From NCBI RefSeq assembly GCF_007655135.1, contig NC_045132.1, positions 15,438,001 to 15,502,000 on the forward strand: a DNA stretch of 64,000 nt, given 5' to 3'. The notes below the pieces were generated by a model. That model saw only the letters and a program-made list of their open reading frames with translations, made no database searches and was not told the DNA's origin. This document shows, piece by piece, positions 60,143 through 64,000 of this stretch. The position numbers were made by a program, and so were the translations under genes. Position 1 is the stretch's first letter. Each line of letters begins with the position of its first letter. The stretch is from Punica granatum (lineage: Eukaryota > Streptophyta > Magnoliopsida > Myrtales > Lythraceae).

Positions 60143-61042
60143 GGGCATGTTTGGTTCGCTAGATCCAAATTTCATTCCCTACGTATTTCGTGCAAAATAC
60201 GCATTCCTTATTTTGGGAAGCTAATTATGCGGAATAGGAATTCCCAGTCGGACCTCCCATCAAGTTTTCATGTTGAATAAACATTCATCCCCATAGACAT
60301 GGTGAATAGCTACTCCCCATTAACCTCTCATCAGGAATATAAGAGAAAACCTGAAAATACCATCCAATTTCTTCTCCAATTACAAAGCTGAAAACCTAAA
60401 AATCAGGATCGTCTAGAAACTCCTCCATTCAGCCAGAGAAAATCTTAGAGCACGAAGACCTTTGATGGCCCTGATGAAGACTAGATCAATGTTGGGATCA
60501 TCGATCTAGCTAGGCAAACTGCCGAGTACTCGAGATCCCCAATGGTATCATGTACATTGTCACACTCCCTATCTTCCAAAAGTGCCTAAAGGACGAGCCA
60601 GACACAGCAAAGCGACAACCCAGGAGCAAATTCCTCACCTACAGGGAGACAGGAGACAACTATCTTGAGGCACATCACAACCTATAGGCCAAATCGGCGA
60701 GACCTGGGAAGGCAACCTGATCGGGAGTCAAAGGATCCATAATACCTGAAGCCCTACGGATCAAAATTGACGTTGGCATCGTCTCGCGATTTCATCAAGA
60801 ACCATCTTTCTTCCTCCAGCATCATTAGCCACTCCTCCGAGCCTTGTCTTTCTGACCGCCCGCTGCCCTTTCTCTCTCGAGACTCTAATTGTTCCCAGGT
60901 ATGTGTTTTTCCGATCTTGCTACTATACAGATTGTTTTCTCTTCTTTAGGGGAGGACAACAAGAGACGTTACAGATAACAACAATTAACATATGAAGGTT
61001 GATCTCGATCGTTTTCCCTTGCATTCTTTAGGAGCTAACACT

Positions 61043-61352
61043 CTATTTGATTTGTGAGTTATGTTTTTAAAATTTTAACTATAACTTTAACTATATTCAC
61101 TATACAATAAAAATCAACAACATAATTATTACTTTTCCCATTTTCTTCAATTTTTTTAACCATTCAATTCAATATTTAATACTAAATTCTCTCAACTATT
61201 CATTACTTTTTTTACAATTCAACAACATAATCATTACTTTCTCTCAACTATTCATTACTTTTTTTACACTTTTTCTCATAATTCAACAACACAATTATTA
61301 CAAATCAATTAAAATCAAAACTCAACTCTACTTAACTCTAAAACCAAACATA
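61043..61352 (+). repeat. AT-rich MITE-like repeat, family B copy 3
   Basis: Contains caacataattattac, attcaatatttaatact, ctcaactattcattac and ends in actctaaaaccaaaca, as in copy 2. It sits inside the Harbinger element. Confidence 0.7.
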
Positions 61353-61815
61353 CCGTAAGTGCCTGAGGAAATTGAGACATAAAGGACCAGAACTGTTCTC
61401 GTTGGTATAATGTTATAGAGTGCCGAAAGACCCAGCAAAAGAGAACCTGTAGAAGGAATCTAAAATAAGGATACTTTCAATTAATTTATTGCCACGAGAG
61501 CTAAGAAGGATAAGGGTGGAAAACTTTCTTTTCATTGTAATTCAAGAAAAGCAACCATTTTTACATGTCTCGACAGGAAGCCGCAGCTTCGAAAAAGCAA
61601 AAAGAACAGAGACAATGATGTTATGGATCACAATGAAACTTCCAATTTTTCCCAATTTATTAAGGTCATGTGAATTGGTTTCCAGTCTAACTAGATAACC
61701 AATCACCATACTGGAATATATGTTCTATGGTTCATGCTTTGTTTACATATGCTAGCTCCTGCTATTATACCGTATTATGTGGTGTATTTGAATCCTTTTT
61801 GCAGTTATAGCTTAC

Positions 61816-63174
61816 TTGAGTTTGTACAATAAGAACAAGAAGAGGAAAATCGTTGTTCTAACTATGTGTATTCAAATTTGTATTATATTAAGAAATTTGA
61901 TGGGCCAATTATTAGAATTAGCTGCTCCATATGGCCCTAAGCTAAGCATTAGGTCGTACGAGTTAAGCTGTTATGCCAGGAGGGATCATATTAGGAGGCT
62001 TGTGTATGCGGATGACATGACTTGCACTGAGCAACTTAGGATGGATAGAAATGCATTTTTCAAATTGTGTCATATGCTTCAAGATATTGGGGGTTTGAAA
62101 AGTATAAGGAATCTACATGTTGATGAGCAAGTGGCAATGTTTTTGTATGTTTTGGCTCATCATTTCAAATATCGAGTCATTAAACACCAGTTTGATAGAT
62201 CGGATGAAACTGTAAGCTGATATTTCTGCAATGTTCTCAAAACAACTTTACATCTACAAGCTTATTTATATAAGAAGCCCCCACCAATAGCTGTTAACTC
62301 CTTGGACCAACATTAGAAGTGGTTTAAGGTAGCCAAACTAATGCCAAATTTGGTCAAATTAAGGAGCTAACATGGCGGTAACATTATATTTTGGTTCTTA
62401 TAGAATTATTTATGTGCTCTAGACGAGACATATCAAAATCAGAGCGCCCTTGGTTGATAAACTTAGATACATAACTCATAAATGTAACATAGCAACCCAT
62501 GTGTTAGGAGTTTGTATTCCAGATATGCAATTCACATATGTTCTTCCTGGATGGGACAATTTTACAGCTGATGAGAGAGTATTACGAGATGCTCTTTCTA
62601 GGGAACATGGACTTAGAGTGCCTACTAGTGAGTATAATATTTTTTTGACATTGATAATATTAAAAGGTAAGCTTAATAACATATAAAGTGATATAGGTTT
62701 TTTTGCCCCTCTTAATATATAGGTTGTTATTATCTCGTTGATACTGGTTATACAAACTATGAGGGATTTTTGGAACCCTTTAAAGGTTAAAGTTATCACC
62801 TCAATGAGTGACGTCAAGGACATCGACCGAGAAATGATGAGGAGATTTTCCATTTGAGACATTCATCTACTCGTAATGTTATTGAGAGGTGTTTCAGCTT
62901 GCTTAAGATTCGATGGGCTATTATTAGGAGTCCGTCATTTTATCCCGTTCGATTACACAATGGAATTATAATTGCTTTTTATCTCCTTCATAATTTTATT
63001 AGGAGAGAGATGGCTTTTGATCCTATAAAAGACCAACTAAATGAAACGATTGGTGACAACCGTAATGAGGATGTTGATCATATTTTTGATATTCAAACAT
63101 CAAATGCCTGGAGTAATTGGAGGAAACAATTGGCAATTGAGATGTTTACTAAGTGGAACTCCTCGACTATTTAG
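61816..63174 (+). pseudogene. Harbinger-type transposase (HARBI1-like), frameshifted
   Basis: The N-terminal part (61816-62220) has CTEQLRMDRNAFFKLCHMLQ and the family motif HVDEQVAMFLYVLAHHFKYR ending RSDETVS. The DDE domain follows in pieces: LDETYQNQ (where LDGTYI is usual, about 62418) in a broken stretch, then DKLRYITHKCNIATHVLGVC and PGWDNFTADERVLRDALSRE (62450-62630), then a gap with stops, then YYLVDTGYTNYEGFL and STRNVIERCFSLLKIRWAII with the catalytic Glu (62854-63174). At least two frame breaks (62220-62450 and 62690-62860). Confidence 0.88.
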
Positions 63175-63516
63175 TTATATGTTGTGGCTGGGAGTTCTAA
63201 TGTAAACTTTGACGAGTAGTTTTTCATTTGTTTTGGGATTTGTATGTAGTATTATGATTGCTTTCTCAAGACAATGTGGAGAAACTTGTGTTAAATTATT
63301 ATGTAGATTTCATAATTATATTAAGATGCTTCGGTTGATTTTTATGGTGATGTCATGAATCTATTTCAATGCACATGTTTATAAATTTATGAAGTTCCTA
63401 TTTCCCTTTTCATATGTATATATATATATATGCATATATTCATTTAATACAGCTCCTTATTACTATTTAATCATTGTATAACAATTTATAACATGTATCT
63501 GCTCTTGATATAGAAA

Positions 63517-64000
63517 ATGGAAGGGAGTTCAGCTTCTGTTAATTCCCAGGTGACCAAGCAAGGCAAAAGAAAATGGACTCTGGCTGAGGATGCAGCCCTT
63601 ATATCTTGCATGATTGATCTTAAGAATATGGGCACCCACAATGCTGACACAAGGTTTAAGTTGGGCTACTTGCCAGAACTTGAAAAAAAATGCTTTGGGA
63701 AAAACTGCCATATTGCGGTATAAAAACAAGACCTCATATTGAATCTCAAAAAAAGACATTGAAAAAGGAATGGACTATCGTGTATGATATGATGTATTAC
63801 ATCAGGCTTTGGATGAGATTCAACATGTAAGCGGAAGACGATGTTTGGGAGGGTTATGTTGCGGCAATATATACTTTATCTATTTATTGTTATATTTTAT
63901 CTACATGTAGATTGATGATGTTAGTAACGCTTTCGTGTTTCTGTTTTCAGATCACAAAGAAGCCATTCCATTTAGACTTAAAAGTTTTCCTCATTTCAAA
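63517..64000 (+). pseudogene. Myb/SANT-like ORF2 of the Harbinger element (partial)
   Basis: Starts MEGSSASVNSQVTKQGKRKW and continues TLAEDAALISCMIDL, FKLGYLPELEKKC. This is the Myb/SANT-like fold (conserved W, ED, FK.GYL) of proteins paired with PIF/Harbinger transposases, thought to aid nuclear import and terminal binding. One frameshift near 63690 moves the reading to PHIESQKKTLKKEWTIVYDM; then EDDVWEGYVAA, a probable intron with acceptor tttttcag-like at about 63949, and SHKEAIPFRLKSFPHFK to the window edge. Confidence 0.78.

Larger units (their letters stand above)
60143..64000 (+). mobile_element. PIF/Harbinger DNA transposon, decayed, right end outside the window
   Basis: The left end GGGCATGTTTGGTTCGCTAG follows TAA (60140-60142), fitting the 3-bp target and G-rich ends of PIF/Harbinger. 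Downstream lie the two genes of this superfamily in the same direction: a DDE transposase (61816-63174) and a Myb/SANT-like protein (63517 to the edge). A family B MITE (61043-61352) is nested in the 5' part. Frameshifts in both genes make it inactive. The right terminal repeat is not in view, so the full extent is inferred. Confidence 0.75.

Overview
This is a nuclear segment of a flowering plant, almost certainly a eudicot. It is AT-rich and intron-containing. It holds one 11-exon gene of a plant organelle-type E3 ligase, one intronless plant cell-wall glycosyltransferase gene, and many plant-lineage transposons: Tat-type and chromovirus-type Ty3/gypsy, Ty1/copia, a TR-GAG-like element, a MULE, PIF/Harbinger, MITEs and tRNA-derived SINEs. 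I cannot name the species from sequence alone.

Layout. 1-2747: reversed LTR of a Tat-type retrotransposon that runs off the left edge. 3.0-6.3 kb: small elements, namely an imperfect-TIR element with a nested MITE, a miniature LTR retrotransposon with 5-bp target duplication, a Tourist-like MITE with TTA duplication, and a long-TIR element. 8.1-9.2 kb: an intact GATL glycosyltransferase gene (minus strand). Its 5' end and about 1.5 kb of upstream DNA are duplicated in tandem (8997-10714 and 10806-12477), leaving a truncated second GATL start. 12.6-15.0 kb: non-autonomous MULE with 9-bp target duplication. 15.6-16.9 kb: copia pol fragment (minus). 16.9-26.9 kb: Tat-type gypsy lacking its 5' end, with nearly intact RT/RNase H/integrase, a hairpin array, a 28-bp minisatellite and a 3.1-kb 3' LTR. 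26.9-31.6 kb: decayed chromovirus-like gypsy (minus) that the Tat element abuts. 31.8-35.8 kb: exons resembling a plant SAP30-type Sin3-binding protein, split by a TR-GAG-like element (32398-35465). 36.2-40.7 kb: a nearly full-length but dead copia element with both LTRs. 41.0-42.5 kb: pseudogene of the bifunctional thiamin-phosphate phosphatase TH2 (minus). 43.15-43.59 kb: small single-exon gene with a duplicated 24-residue motif (minus). 46.5-46.8 kb: copia relic. 48.9-53.5 kb: SP1-type RING E3 ligase (minus), whose 11 exons I could join in phase. 54-60 kb: AT-rich DNA with MITEs and two SINEs. 60.1 kb to the right edge: a decayed PIF/Harbinger transposon with transposase and Myb/SANT-like ORFs.

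Only three loci look like functional host genes: GATL, the small 145-aa gene, and SP1. They share no pathway; this is an ordinary eudicot gene-poor interval. The SAP30-like and TH2 loci are host-gene relics or damaged genes. The most unusual structures are in the 3' untranslated parts of two unrelated gypsy-type elements, both of which carry tandem motif arrays, and in the duplicated GATL/promoter block.
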